DNA of 64,000 nucleotides from NCBI GenBank assembly GCA_023101725.1, contig JALJCO010003974.1, forward strand, positions 1-64,000, given 5' to 3'. The DNA comes from Atherinomorus stipes (taxonomy: Eukaryota; Chordata; Actinopteri; Atheriniformes; Atherinidae). The position numbers and the translations under genes were made by a program. Below are positions 20,930 to 31,028 of this stretch, piece after piece (positions within the stretch are counted from its first letter, which is position 1; each line of letters starts with the position of its first letter). The notes under the pieces were generated by a model. That model saw only the letters and a program-made list of their open reading frames with translations. It searched no databases and was not told where the DNA came from.

Positions 20930-22616
20930 GGGAGGGTGCATAGACCCTTAGGAGAGAGGGTGGGGGAGGCTGTTTTCTTGATAGTGTGCTCTAATTGGAG
21001 CAGTAAAATGTAAGTATGTGGTTACGTATGAATGATATGTAAATACTGTAGAATGATAAAACGAGCATTTTTTACAGTGGGGGGTTGTTTTGGCAGCTAG
21101 ACCTCCGAAAATTCCTCAGTAAAAGAGTTGGGTGCAGTAATGATAGGAGCTTTACGGCCGGAGACCACGTTGATTTCATTTTGATTGGCTACACCTTATT
21201 TGGCTATGACCTTATTTGGAGAAAGTAGGTCAAGCTGCGGTTGGAGTTTGCTAAAGGCTAACTGCTAGCAACATGTGCACTTCAGACAGTGAGCTACGTT
21301 TATCAGACAAGACAGCATTTAGTAGAATAAATAAACTTACAAGTAATGACAAGGTTTTGGCCCCCTCCCTCAGTGTTGCTGAAGAAGAATTTTCTTTTAC
21401 ATCCATGTGTTTGAAAATCCAGACCTGACTGCACAGAAGTTACTGCTCAGCTAGACACACGCAGTTAAATCAGATAGGGAGGGGGGGAGTGGGGTAGAGG
21501 GTGCATAGACCGTTAAGAGAGAGGGGGGGCTGTTTTCTTGATAGTGTGCTCTATTTGGAGCAATTAAAGTACGTAGAATGATAGAACTACGTAGAATGAT
21601 GGAACTACGTAGAATGATAGAACTACGTAGAATGATAGAACTACGTAGAATGATGGAACTACGTAGAATGATGGAACTACGTAGAATGATAGAACTACGT
21701 AGAATGATGGAACTACGTAGAATGATAGAACTACGTAGAATGATAGAACCAAGTAGAATGATGGAACTACGTAGAATGATGGAACTACGTAGAATGATAG
21801 AACTACGTAGAATGATAGAATTACGTAGAATGATGGAACTACGTAGAATGATAGAACTACGTAGAATGATGGAACTACGTAGAATGATGGAACTACGTAG
21901 AATGATAGAACTACGTAGAATGATAGAACTACGTAGAATGATGGAACTACGTAGAATGATAGAACTACGTAGAATGATAGAACTACGTAGAATGATGGAA
22001 CTACGTAGAATGATAGAACTACGTAGAATGATAGAACTACGTAGAATGATGGAACTACGTAGAATGATAGAACTACGTAGAATGATAGAACTACGTAGAA
22101 TGATGGAACTACGTAGAATGATAGAACTACGTAGAATGATGGAACTACGTAGAATGATAGAACTACGTGGAATGATAGAACTACGTAGAATGATGGAACT
22201 ACGTAGAATGATAGAACTACGTAGAATGATGGAACTACGTAGAATGATAGAACTACGTGGAATGATAGAACTACGTAGAATGATGGAACTACGTAGAATG
22301 ATAGAACTACGTAGAATGATAGAACTACGTGGAATGATAGAACTACGTAGAATGATGGAACTACGTAGAATGATGGAACTACGTAGAATGATGGAACTAC
22401 GTAGAATGATGGAACTACGTAGAATGATAGAACTACGTAGAATGATAAGCTGCTGTCTGATTCAACTGTTTCTGAACAGAAACAAAGCTGACAGACCATA
22501 AACAGGAACTTAGATTCTCACTCTGACATTCACATGACCTCATCAGTGCACAGCAGATCATATTATACACCCCAAAACCCCAGAAAAATCAAATTTGATG
22601 TCATGGCACCTTTAAA
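20930..22616. mobile_element. DNA element family S, copy 2, with expanded 18-bp minisatellite
   Basis: From about 21036 it parallels 17450-18672, ending in the same terminus (GGCACCTTTAAAG, 22604-22616). The left terminus is missing. In its place 20930-21035 repeats, in diverged form, the segment found just before the array (GGGTGCATAGACC, GATAGTGTGCTCTA), so an internal duplication or recombination took place. No coding gene. Confidence 0.75.
21568..22448. repeat. 18-bp minisatellite, about 49 copies
   Basis: Same unit as 17980-18502, with A/G variants at one position distributed in short repeating patterns, and a recurring GTGGAATG variant (22166, 22256, 22328) spaced by whole numbers of units. 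This points to higher-order duplication of blocks. Flanked on both sides by family S sequence. Confidence 0.95.
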
Positions 22617-22841
22617 GCGTGGCGCATAGATGGCCAGGACATATGATCTGGCCTGGGGAAAAATTTCTGTCAAAAATTTTTTAAATTTATTTAATTCCTG
22701 TAATCATAAATTAAATTGTCTTAATGAACAAGTGAGCAGACTGCTGCTTATTTAAGAGATGATATACTATAAAGAGCCATGCTGCACAGAATATTCTGCC
22801 CACCGAACACCAGCATTTGTCAGATTTGTCCATATTTGCAG

Positions 22842-22928
22842 GATGACGTTATTGCCCTGTTTGCATTTGAACACAATGAGCTGCTGAGATTTGGCCAAGG
22901 ATCTCCTCCATCGCTTCCACAGGAAGAG
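22842..22928 (+). CDS. candidate host coding exon, 29 codons
   Basis: A pyrimidine-containing acceptor (CCATATTTGCAG) precedes an 87-bp open segment beginning DDVIALFAFEHNELLRFGQG and ending PQEE, followed by a donor (GAG then GTAAAC). The length is a multiple of three, with phase 0 at both ends, and the composition is protein-like. I do not recognise the family. No neighbouring exon is evident. A hAT MITE lies 55 bp downstream. It may be a real exon of a gene whose introns fill this window, or chance. Confidence 0.35.
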
Positions 22929-22983
22929 GTAAACCCGTCCAGGCTGGTCCCCCCCCCCTGCATTTCAGTTTTACTCAGTTATG

Positions 22984-23137
22984 GGTGGTGTTTAAAAAGT
23001 AGTGAAGTAAATTACTCGGGTCAAAAATGTACTTGAGTAAAAGTAAAATAAACTTTTTCAAAAAATGACAAATTTCTCACAAAAACCCTCAATTACAGTA
23101 ACTTGAGTAAATGTAATTAGTTACTTTCCACCTCTGG
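22984..23137. mobile_element. hAT-like MITE (ACTTTCCACCTCTG end)
   Basis: The right end GTTACTTTCCACCTCTG (complement CAGAGGTGGAAAGTAAC) and internal TACTTGAGTAAAAGTA and TTACAGTAACTTGAGTAAAT are characteristic of a very common fish hAT MITE. The left end (GGTGTTTAAAAAGTAGTGAA) is decayed, and no clean target duplication can be read. Confidence 0.65.
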
Positions 23138-24327
23138 ACTGTTCAGCTTGTGTTTTTTTACACGTGTGTATAACAGGCTTCACGTTCATTGTTGGTAATT
23201 TACTGGACCTGGATGTAAGTGTCCGTACGAGTTTCTGCAGTCACCCCCTACCCAGTTATGTGTGTTTATTCAGGATGACCTCACACACTGGCGAGCCCGT
23301 TAAAGCACACGTCCCCAGAGTCTGTAGTTTGAACCGACACGCCTGCAGCCGTTTCCATGTCTGCTGCAGGCGTCATGTATGCAGTGATGAGCAGGGTGAG
23401 GTATTTGCTGGATGCAGACGCGTGTTCATTAACGTTGTTTACTGGAATGTTGTTGCACCAGGTGTATTGATCCACACCAGCCTCTGAGAGTGTGTGTGTT
23501 TGTGGCAGTGAGACTATCGATCTCTTCTACTCCCAGAAGTGTTTATTCCTACAGTGAGTCTGTCAAAAGCCAAGAGTAAGTAATCTCACTTTTCTTCTTC
23601 TCCATTTTTCTGTTTTCACCCCTTTTGCACAATTTGTCTCACTGAGTCAGATTCAAATGTCGTCTTAAGTTATTCTTTTCAGTTTTTCTTCAGTCTTGCT
23701 TCTCTGCCTTTTCCAGTATTGTCTCTATGATTTTGGTCATTTATTTTCTTCGGTTCTTTGTCAAAAACAAAAATAGGCTGTATACTGTGTGTTTGGCAGC
23801 TCGTATATTAAATAACCGCCCAGTCTTTTTTCTTTAACCTTGTAAAACATGAACATCGTCTACCTTCTGCTGTATCTAAACTCTACAGATAAATGTCTTT
23901 TTTGCCAGCGAGTAGAGCTCTGCTCACTGTGTGTTTGAAGCTGTGGCTCAGGCTATCTCTCTAATTGCTTTTGACTTGCAGCTTTCAAACACATTAGCAT
24001 GACAAGGCAGGCTGTGAATATAAACAGTTTTACATTAATTGTTTGTCAGAGTTGCTGCCTGGCAGATGAAAGCACAGACACATGCACGCTCATATACATC
24101 TGTAAATCTGCCTAACAGCCACCCAGATGCCGGTGATTGCTAAAACCGTCTGTGTCAGTGATGTGAGAGGGAAGGGAAATGACCACAGTGGGCTGTGAGG
24201 AGGCTACTGTAGCCAAACAAATAGGCTGCAGGACTATTGTCCTGAGTTCAGAGTTTCTCTACTTGTGTTTTTGTTGTTGTCTGGGTAGCAGCTGATCTTC
24301 TCAGCTGTACTACTGAAGCGTACATCG
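23138..24327. other. no recognisable feature
   Basis: No supported gene or repeat. The open frame at 23164-23487 carries no motif that I recognise. Confidence 0.4.
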
Positions 24328-24640
24328 TGAACGTGCGGCCCTGAAAAGTGTGTAAAACACCCTGATAACTAACGGAACGATAAATCTGGACTCACAGGAC
24401 AATAGTGCTCATTCCTTCATTCATTCTACTGAAAATATTAACGACATCAAGAAGTTTTATGCAGATAATGTCTTATGAAGTGGCTGCCCCGTATCTACCA
24501 TTGTAATGGATGTACACAGAAGGGCGACTCAATGTAAAATCTTCCGAAGGACCCGAAGTGATGCAGAAACTTTACCAGTGAGTAGATGCACGTATTAACT
24601 CCTAGAAATAAGGTTGAAAAAAATTAAGTTCCCAGACAGC
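24328..24640. repeat. dispersed repeat family V, copy 1
   Basis: Shares about 200 bp with 39450-39710, including ACTCACAGGACAAT, CAGATAATGTCT, GGGCGACTCAA and TAAACTCCTAGAAATAAGGT or close variants. The portion at 24328-24395 matches 39395-39445 in inverted orientation. Confidence 0.65.
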
Positions 24641-24841
24641 CATCTTTTCCTTCTTAGATTGACGTTATTGTGCATCTCTGACAAATATGCTTAAACATAA
24701 TAATAATAGTAATAATAATAATGTAAAATTGTGATCTTTCAGATATTTGATTTCCCTTTTGAGGTTCTGAAGTGTGAGCAGTCAACAGCTGGAGAAAACC
24801 CACCTTTATGGTTTGTGTTTGTTCTGTTTCTTTCATCCTGC

Positions 24842-25021
24842 AGTGTTTGTCAGGATGAATGGAGGGCTTCCACACATCTGTGCCAAAGTGCCTGGTGTTT
24901 TCTGGAAAAGTTTATGCTTGGACATAATTTCTATCTCCAAGTGTCCTCAAACAACTCGACAGCCTGGGCAGAGAGTGCAGCTAAGCCTGCCAGGTTTTAC
25001 TTCCCCATGAACACCCGTAGG
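24842..25021 (+). other. weak candidate exon
   Basis: A pyrimidine tract and acceptor (TTTCTTTCATCCTGCAG) ends at about 24843. A donor-like GTAG then GTAAAT follows at 25018-25025. Between them two frames are open; neither resembles a known family. Recorded only because of the splice-like borders. Confidence 0.15.
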
Positions 25022-25059
25022 TAAATGTAGGCACTTGTAATAAATGGCTGGATCCCACA

Positions 25060-25175
25060 GGATGGGGGGGGGGGCTCAGGGTTTGGAGGGGGCAACGGCG
25101 AAAAAAGAGGTGAGATAGTAATAATAAGATTGGGTAAGAAAAGGGAGGGATGGAGATGGGGGGGGGGGGGCAGCC
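25060..25175. repeat. G-run cluster
   Basis: Runs of 9-12 G occur at 25065-25074 and 25160-25171 among purine-rich sequence on the plus strand, compatible with G-quadruplex formation. No gene. Confidence 0.5.
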
Positions 25176-25417
25176 CTGGTGTTATAAGGGAGGGAAGAGG
25201 CTGTTCAGGCCTGAGCAGCGAAGCAGAGAAGCTGCTGCACGTTTGCAAGTGAGCGTCTTCATGAGATGAGTTTGAGCCCACGAACAACTCCAGAAGCCAA
25301 GTGTCCTCTCCACGCCTCAAAGTCACCCCCCCCACTCGTCTTTCACACTCACTGCTCGGCCCCTCCTCAGGGGGTCCAGTCAGCTCCGGCATTAAGATTC
25401 ACACCACATCAACCTCC

Positions 25418-25915
25418 TCTTCTCTTCTCTTCTCTTCTCTTCTCTTCTCTTCTCTTCTCTTCTCTTCTCTTCTCTTCTCTTCTCTTCTCTTCTCTTCTCT
25501 TCTCTTCTCTTCTCTTCTCTTCTCTTCTCTTCTCTTCACTTCTCTTCTCTTCTCCTCCTCTCCTCTCCTCTCTCCTCTCCTCTCTTCCTCCTCTCCTCTC
25601 CTCTCCTCTCCTCTCCTCTCCTCTCCTCTCCTCTCCTCTCCTCTCCTCTCCTCTCCTCTCCTCTCCTCTCCTCTCCTCTCCTCTCCCCTCCCCTCCCCTC
25701 CTCTCCTCTCCTCTCCTCTCCCCTCTCCTCTCCTCTCCTCTCCTCTCCTCTCCTCTCCTCTCCCCTCTCCTCTCCTCTCCTCTCCTCTCCTCTCCTCTCC
25801 TCTCCTCTCTCTCTCTCCTCTCCTCTCCTCTCCTCTCCTCTCCCCTCCCCTCCTCTCCTCTCCTCTCCTCTCCTGCTCCCCCCTCTCCTCTCCTCCCCTT
25901 CCCTCCCCTCCTCGT
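25418..25915. repeat. 500-bp polypyrimidine tract, (TCTTC)n then (CTCCT)n
   Basis: The first about 130 bp are nearly perfect TTCTC pentamers. From about 25550 the unit changes to CTCCT with CCCCT interruptions. The plus strand is almost purely C and T throughout. Such homopurine/homopyrimidine mirror repeats can adopt triplex (H-DNA) structure. Long open frames on both strands result from the lack of stop codons. Confidence 0.95.
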
Positions 25916-27247
25916 ATGTTTTCCCGTTTCCGTCCGTGTTGCGTGTTTCCGCACACGCGATCAGACGTGTGTTGTCTCCGGTTTCTCTCTTCCGTGCCGG
26001 CCTTGGGATTGCTCCTCATTTCTAAATTTATCCTCAAAGTGTGCCACCTCTCCTGTGAGCTGCTGCTGGGATGCTGGGGTGGGGTGTTGGGAGGCAGATG
26101 GGTGAAGTGGGGTGTAGAGATTGCGGTGGGGAGGGGGGAATAATCGGAGGAGAGTGGTAGGCAGTGTGTGGTGGATGTATGTGGGACACAGTAGTTTGCA
26201 TCCCTCTTTATTCTGTCTTCCTCTTTTTTTATCTCCTCTGCCATCATCCCATCCCTGTCCCTAGGCTGCTGGGTTTATTTAGGGGGATTAGCTTTGTGAA
26301 CGTGAATGTGTGTGTGTGTGTGTGCATAAGTCTAATACTACTTGTAAGTAGTATTAACTCTGAAGTCACTGCCTCAACGGACCCTTTTTTCTCTTTTTCT
26401 CTTCCTGTTTTTGCATATTTGCTCAGAAACATGCATTTTATTTTAAACACGCGCCACACGTGTATGTGTTGGTGGTAGATCCAGCAGATTAGCCCAGCCT
26501 GGACCCTGGACCCTGGACATGGACGATCACCTGCAGCCCCACACAGCAGATCTTTGGATAACACCTGGATAAATGTGCGTTTCTCACGAGTGTGCACGCT
26601 GGCTGTGTGGCCGGTTGGAAGGCTGATAAAGATATGTATCCACTTCTGAATACAGAATCAATATCCTCAGCAGGATTAATTACTGGGCACATAGTACATG
26701 AAAGCACGAGTGTGTGCATCCCGCTCATGTACACACTCATGACATTTGCTCACCCTGTGCAGTATTAGAAGTCTGCAGGACTGTGGTGTTACACCAGTCT
26801 GCTGCTCACTCACATCTTCATTGATGTTAAACAAAAGCTTTAATGTTGAAGAAATATGTGGCTGTGCATGTGTGAAGATGTGTGTGTGTGTGTGTGTGTC
26901 GTACAATAGCTGCCATGTGTGGTTAATCTCTCTTTGACAATAGCCTCCCTGAGCTGCCAGCTCTCAGGCCCACAGGCCTGGAGGAAAGCCTGGGGAACGG
27001 TGCTGGAAGTCACCCAGCCAGGACTCGGGGGAATGGGCTTGGACGGCCTCCAACTCCCGCTGTGTGGGGCTGATTGAGGAGGTTGCAAGGACATAACTGT
27101 TCAGCTCAGACGAGACCAGGAGAGGAGGCAGGGTGACAGCAGAGGAGAGGTGATGAAAGGAGGGGAGAACAGATGGAAATGAATGGGAAGGACATGGAAT
27201 AAGCTGATGGGTGAGATTATAGGCTGGCATGGTAGACACGGTGAAGA
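25916..27247. other. mostly featureless, with two short TG microsatellites
   Basis: TG runs lie at about 26307-26324 and 26880-26899. 26500-26520 has a GGACCCTGGACCCTGGAC triple. No supported gene. Confidence 0.5.
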
Positions 27248-27985
27248 CGATCTGCTGCAGTTCAAACCAGCATCATAATGAGGAAGAAAGGTGATTTACG
27301 TGACTTTGAACATGGCATGGTTGTTGGTCTGAGTATTTCAGAAACTGCTGATCTACCAGGATTTTCCTGCACAACCATCTCTAGGGTTTACAGAGAATGG
27401 TCCCAAAGAGAGAAAATATCCAGTGAGCAGCAGTTCTGTGGGAGCAAATGCCTTGTTGATGCCAGAGGTCAGAGGAGAATGGCCAGACTGGTTCCAGCTG
27501 ATAGAAAGGCAGCAGGAACTCAAATAAGCACTTGCTCCAACCGAAGTCTGCAGAAGAGCATCTCTGAATGCACAACACATCCAACCTGGAAGCAGATGGG
27601 CTACAGCAGCAGAAGACCACACCGGGTGCCGCTCCTGTCAGCTAAGAACAGGAAACTGAGGCTACAATTCACACAGACTCACCAACATTGGACAATAGAA
27701 GATGGAGAAATGTTGCCTTGTCTGATGAGTCTCCATTTCTGCTTCCAAATTCGGATGGTAGACTCAGAGTTTGGTGTCAACAACATGAAAGCATGGATCC
27801 ATCCTGCCTTATATCAACGGTTCAGCTTGGTGGTGGTGGTGTGATGGTGTGGGAGAGATTTTCTTGGCCCACTTTGGGCCCCTTAGTACCAACATGGTGG
27901 TTTAACCACCACAGCCTACCTGAGTGTTGTTGCTGACCATGTTCATCCCTTTATGACCACAGTGTAGCATCCTCTGATGCTGCTT

Positions 27986-28297
27986 CCAGCAGGAGAACGC
28001 ACCATGTCATAAAGATGACATCATCCAGCAGGATAACGTGCCATGTCATAAAGATGACATCATCCAGCAGGATAACGCGCCATGTCATTAAGATGACATC
28101 ATCCAGCACGAGAACGCACCATGTCATAAAGATGACATCATCCAGCAGGAGAACGCGCCATGTCATAAAGATGACATCATCCAGCAGGAGAACGCACCAT
28201 GTCATAAAGATGACATCATCCAGCAGGAGAACGCGCCATGTCATAAAGATGACATCATCCAGCACGAGAACGCACCATGTCATAAAGATGACATCAT
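27986..28297 (+). repeat. 39-bp in-frame minisatellite, 8 copies, spanning the QQDN catalytic motif
   Basis: Units start at 27986, 28025, 28064, 28103, 28142, 28181, 28220 and 28259, exactly 39 bp apart. Each encodes 13 residues of the form QQ(D/E)NAPCHKDDII, the Tc1 block holding the second catalytic Asp. Units 2 and 3 keep Asp. Unit 1 and most later ones read Glu; two read QHEN. Unit 3 has CATTAAGAT and thus a stop. Because 39 is a multiple of three, the frame downstream is preserved. Confidence 0.95.
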
Positions 28298-28388
28298 CTC
28301 AGACTGGTTCCTGGAACATGACGATGAGTTCATTGAACTCAAATGTTCTCCACAGTCACCAGATCTCAATCCAACAGAGCAGCTTTGG

Positions 28389-29078
28389 GATGTGGTGGAA
28401 CGGGAGATTCTCATCATGGATGTGGTGGAACGGGAGGTTCTCATCATGGATGTGGTGGAACAGGAGGTTCTCATCATGGATGTGGTGGAACGGGAGGTTC
28501 TCATCATGGATGTGGTGGAACAGGAGGTTCTCATCATGGATGTGGTGGAACGGGAGGTTCTCATCATGGATGTGGTGGAACGGGAGGTTCTCATCATGGA
28601 TGTGGTGGAACAGGAGGTTCTCATCATGGATGTGGTGGAACGGGAGGTTCTCATCATGGATGTGGTGGAACGGGAGGTTCTCATCATGGATGTGGTGGAA
28701 CGGGAGATTCTCATCATGGATGTGGTGGAATGGGAGGTTCTCATCATGGATGTGGTGGAACGGGAGATTCTCATCATGGATGCGGTGGAACAGGAGGTTC
28801 TCATCATGGATGCGGTGGAACGGGAGGTTCTCGTCATGGATGCGGTGGAACGGGAGGTTCTCGTCATGGATGCGGTGGAACGGGAGCTTCTCATCATGGA
28901 TGTGGTGGAACGGGAGGTTCTCATCATGGATGTGGTGGAACGGGAGGTTCTCATCATGGATGTGGTGGAACGGGAGGTTCTCATCATGGATGTGGTGGAA
29001 CGGGAGGTTCTCATCATGGATGTGGTGGAACGGGAGGTTCTCATCATGGATGTGGTGGAACGGGAGGTTCTCATCATG
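28389..29078 (+). repeat. 30-bp in-frame minisatellite, 23 copies, in Tc1 transposase
   Basis: 690 bp is exactly 23 units. Each encodes DVVEREVLIM or a variant, directly after the LNPTEQLW block. Variants include GAGATTC for GAGGTTC, CAGGAGG, GATGCGG and GAGCTTC, some in neighbouring units, consistent with local unit duplication. The unit size preserves the reading frame, so a plus-strand open frame runs from 28392 past the element end to 29558. Related to the array at 14412-15039. Confidence 0.95.
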
Positions 29079-29514
29079 GATGTGCAGCTGACAAATCTGC
29101 AGCAACTGTGTGATGCTGTCATGTCAATATGGAGCCAAATCTCTGAGGAATGTTTCCAGAACCTTGTTGAATCTATGCCACCAAGGATTAAAGCAGTTCT
29201 GAAGGTGAAAGGGGTCCAACCCGGTTTTAGCAAGGTGTACCTAATAAAGTGGCAGCTGAGTGTATTTGCTCTCTATATCATGATTTTCAAGGGTGTGCAT
29301 TTCACAATTAGAGGGGGTGGTTATGCTGATGGGCATCCAAAACTACAGAAGTGTCTTACAAAAAACTCTATAACAACAAGCAAACAAACTCTTTTTTTCA
29401 ATACCAAAAAAGAAAATGAAAAAATATCTGCCGTTTTCTTTCCACGAGAGAGTATTAGGGCCACATTGAAAAAAAAAAGAGGGAGGAATTGTTTCTTCCT
29501 TCCTCACCAAGACA

Positions 29515-29620
29515 ATAAAGTCAAAATGTTGGAAATAAAGTTGAAATGTCAACAATAAATTGCTTTATTCCTGAAACTCTGTTTGAATTTATTCTTGACA
29601 TTTCGACTTTATTGTCCATT
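29515..29620. repeat. AT-rich inverted repeat
   Basis: GGAAATAAAGTTGAAATGTC with AACAATAAA (29530-29560) is mirrored by TTTATTCTTGACATTTCGAC with TTTATTGTCC (29587-29616). Probably a small MITE remnant. Confidence 0.5.
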
Positions 29621-29957
29621 GTCTTTTTATTCCCATTTGGCCCTAATTTTTTCCTGTATGGTAGGAAAAGGTAGTCAGAGAGAGAAGGTGTGACATGCAG
29701 GCCAGGATTCAAACCTGCCAGATGTGCATCTGAGGAAAGCTGAACACTTTCTCTGTTTTTATTCAGTTTGCCTGAATTTATGAGATTTGTTTTTCTGAGA
29801 GACACTTCCAAGTTCCACAGTAATGAGCATGAACGTCCACCATGATGAGTACGGATGTCTTCTGTTTGTGAGCTGCTTCAGGACAACGATGTCAGAACTC
29901 ATTTAAAACAAGAAGCATGAATTATAAAAAGAGATTTATAGACTGTCAGTCTTTTTT
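29621..29957. other. mostly featureless; SINE-like trace
   Basis: 29670-29720 (GAGAAGGTGTGACATGCAGG, GGATTCAAACCTGCC) resembles a box-B-bearing piece of a fish SINE, but no full structure is present. Confidence 0.3.
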
Positions 29958-30470
29958 ATATATGACAAAATTATCCATGCCCTCCAATCAAAGAAAGAAG
30001 AAAAAACAGCTGCCAGTAAAATAAGTTGAAATTGACTAAAATAATAATAAATAAATATTCTATGAAAATCATGACATCGATTTAGATTTTTGGTTCAACA
30101 GAAATATTAAAAATAAACAAACAAAAAATAAAACAAGTAAACAAGCATGATGGGGCTCCTGAAGCAAAAATATTGTTGAGCAACACTTTGATTCAATCAC
30201 TGCAATCAGGTGTTTCTGTAACGTCCAATCAGACGTCGGCACCTGCTGACAGGTATGTTGGTCCATGTTCATGGGAAAGATGCTCTAATGTGTCTGAGAC
30301 AGTTTTGTACATTTGGTTTTTCTTTGTTCTTATTTTCAACCACAATTGAAAACCCATATTTTATTTCACTAAATTCTAATCTTGTAAATGGTTATTTATA
30401 ATTAGTTTCTTGTTATTTGAATTACGATTGTGAATTTAGCCTTTTCCTTTAATTGGACAGTATGAATCAT
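29958..30470. mobile_element. TIR element family T, copy 3 (inverted relative to copy 2)
   Basis: Parallels 10904-11426 in reverse: AAGTAAACAAGCATGATGGG, CACCTGCTGACAGGTATGTT and TGTGTCTGAGACAGTTTTG. The termini are eroded (CAAAATTATCCATGCCCTCC on the left), so the exact ends are uncertain. Confidence 0.7.
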
Positions 30471-31028
30471 TTACCAAATGGTGAAAGAGGTTTTGAGGGC
30501 TATAAAATCAAACGTGCCACCAGGTCCTTTTCCATCAGTGCACTTGCAGATGATTCAAACCCATTCTAAAATGAAGAAATACATTATTTTGACCAAGAAA
30601 GTACACGCCAAATGTTACCGTAAAATGTCATTTTTCACTTGTCATTCATGTTACTTCTTTATAAAGAACGGCTCCTAACTTTCAGCAAAGTTCAGAAATT
30701 TATAAACATTAACAATAATCAGTTTTACAACATTTCTTAAAGACACATGAGTGTGTTTGTCTCATTAAAGACCAGAGACCGGTTTCCAGCCACAGCATGT
30801 CTCAGCTGCATGTTCAGACTAAAATCTTGATATTGGGCGAGCTTGTTTTTAAAAAGCTCTTACAAGCACTGAGAAAGAGCCCAGAATTGTTTAAAAAGGC
30901 CTTCCTACCTTTCTTTATGATGTTAGTAGTTCGTCCGCAGTGACATCAGTGTATGCTGGCAGAATACAGAGTTAACAGTTACCTTAATCCTAGTTGGTTT
31001 TACTCTAGTTGGCTTAGGTATCTCAATG
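30471..31028. other. no recognisable feature
   Basis: AT-rich sequence without a supported gene or repeat. Confidence 0.45.

Larger units (their letters stand above)
27248..29264 (+). pseudogene. Tc1-like transposon with transposase pseudogene and two internal minisatellites
   Basis: The transposase start (27278, MRKKGDLRDFEHGMVVGLS) and the paired helix-turn-helix region (SRVYREWSQREKISS) are well preserved, as is YSSRRPHRVPLLSAKNRKL. Near 27700 the frame shifts: the first catalytic Asp block (ALSDESPF) lies in another frame, followed by GGGGVMVW. The second catalytic Asp block (QQDN) is reiterated at 27986-28297. [15 protein letters not shown] (catalytic Glu) leads into a second array at 28389-29078, and the C-terminus LQQLCDAVMSIW follows. 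The right terminal repeat ends GGTGTACCTAATAAAGTGGC near 29264. The left terminal repeat is absent, so the element is 5'-truncated. A stop lies in the third 39-bp unit. Inactive. It would cut and paste at TA sites if intact. Confidence 0.93.

Noticed and set aside
21564..22501. 311- and 307-residue frames across the 18-bp array
   Set aside because: 18 is a multiple of three and the unit is stop-free on both strands; no start context, splice site or conserved flank.
25266..26247. Proline/serine/leucine- and arginine/glutamate-rich frames of about 280 residues
   Set aside because: Produced by the polypyrimidine tract; both strands are open at once.
28392..29558. 388-residue plus-strand frame as a functional gene
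   Set aside because: It is the Tc1 transposase C-terminal region with a minisatellite, read past the element end because of an apparent frameshift. The upstream coding sequence is broken.
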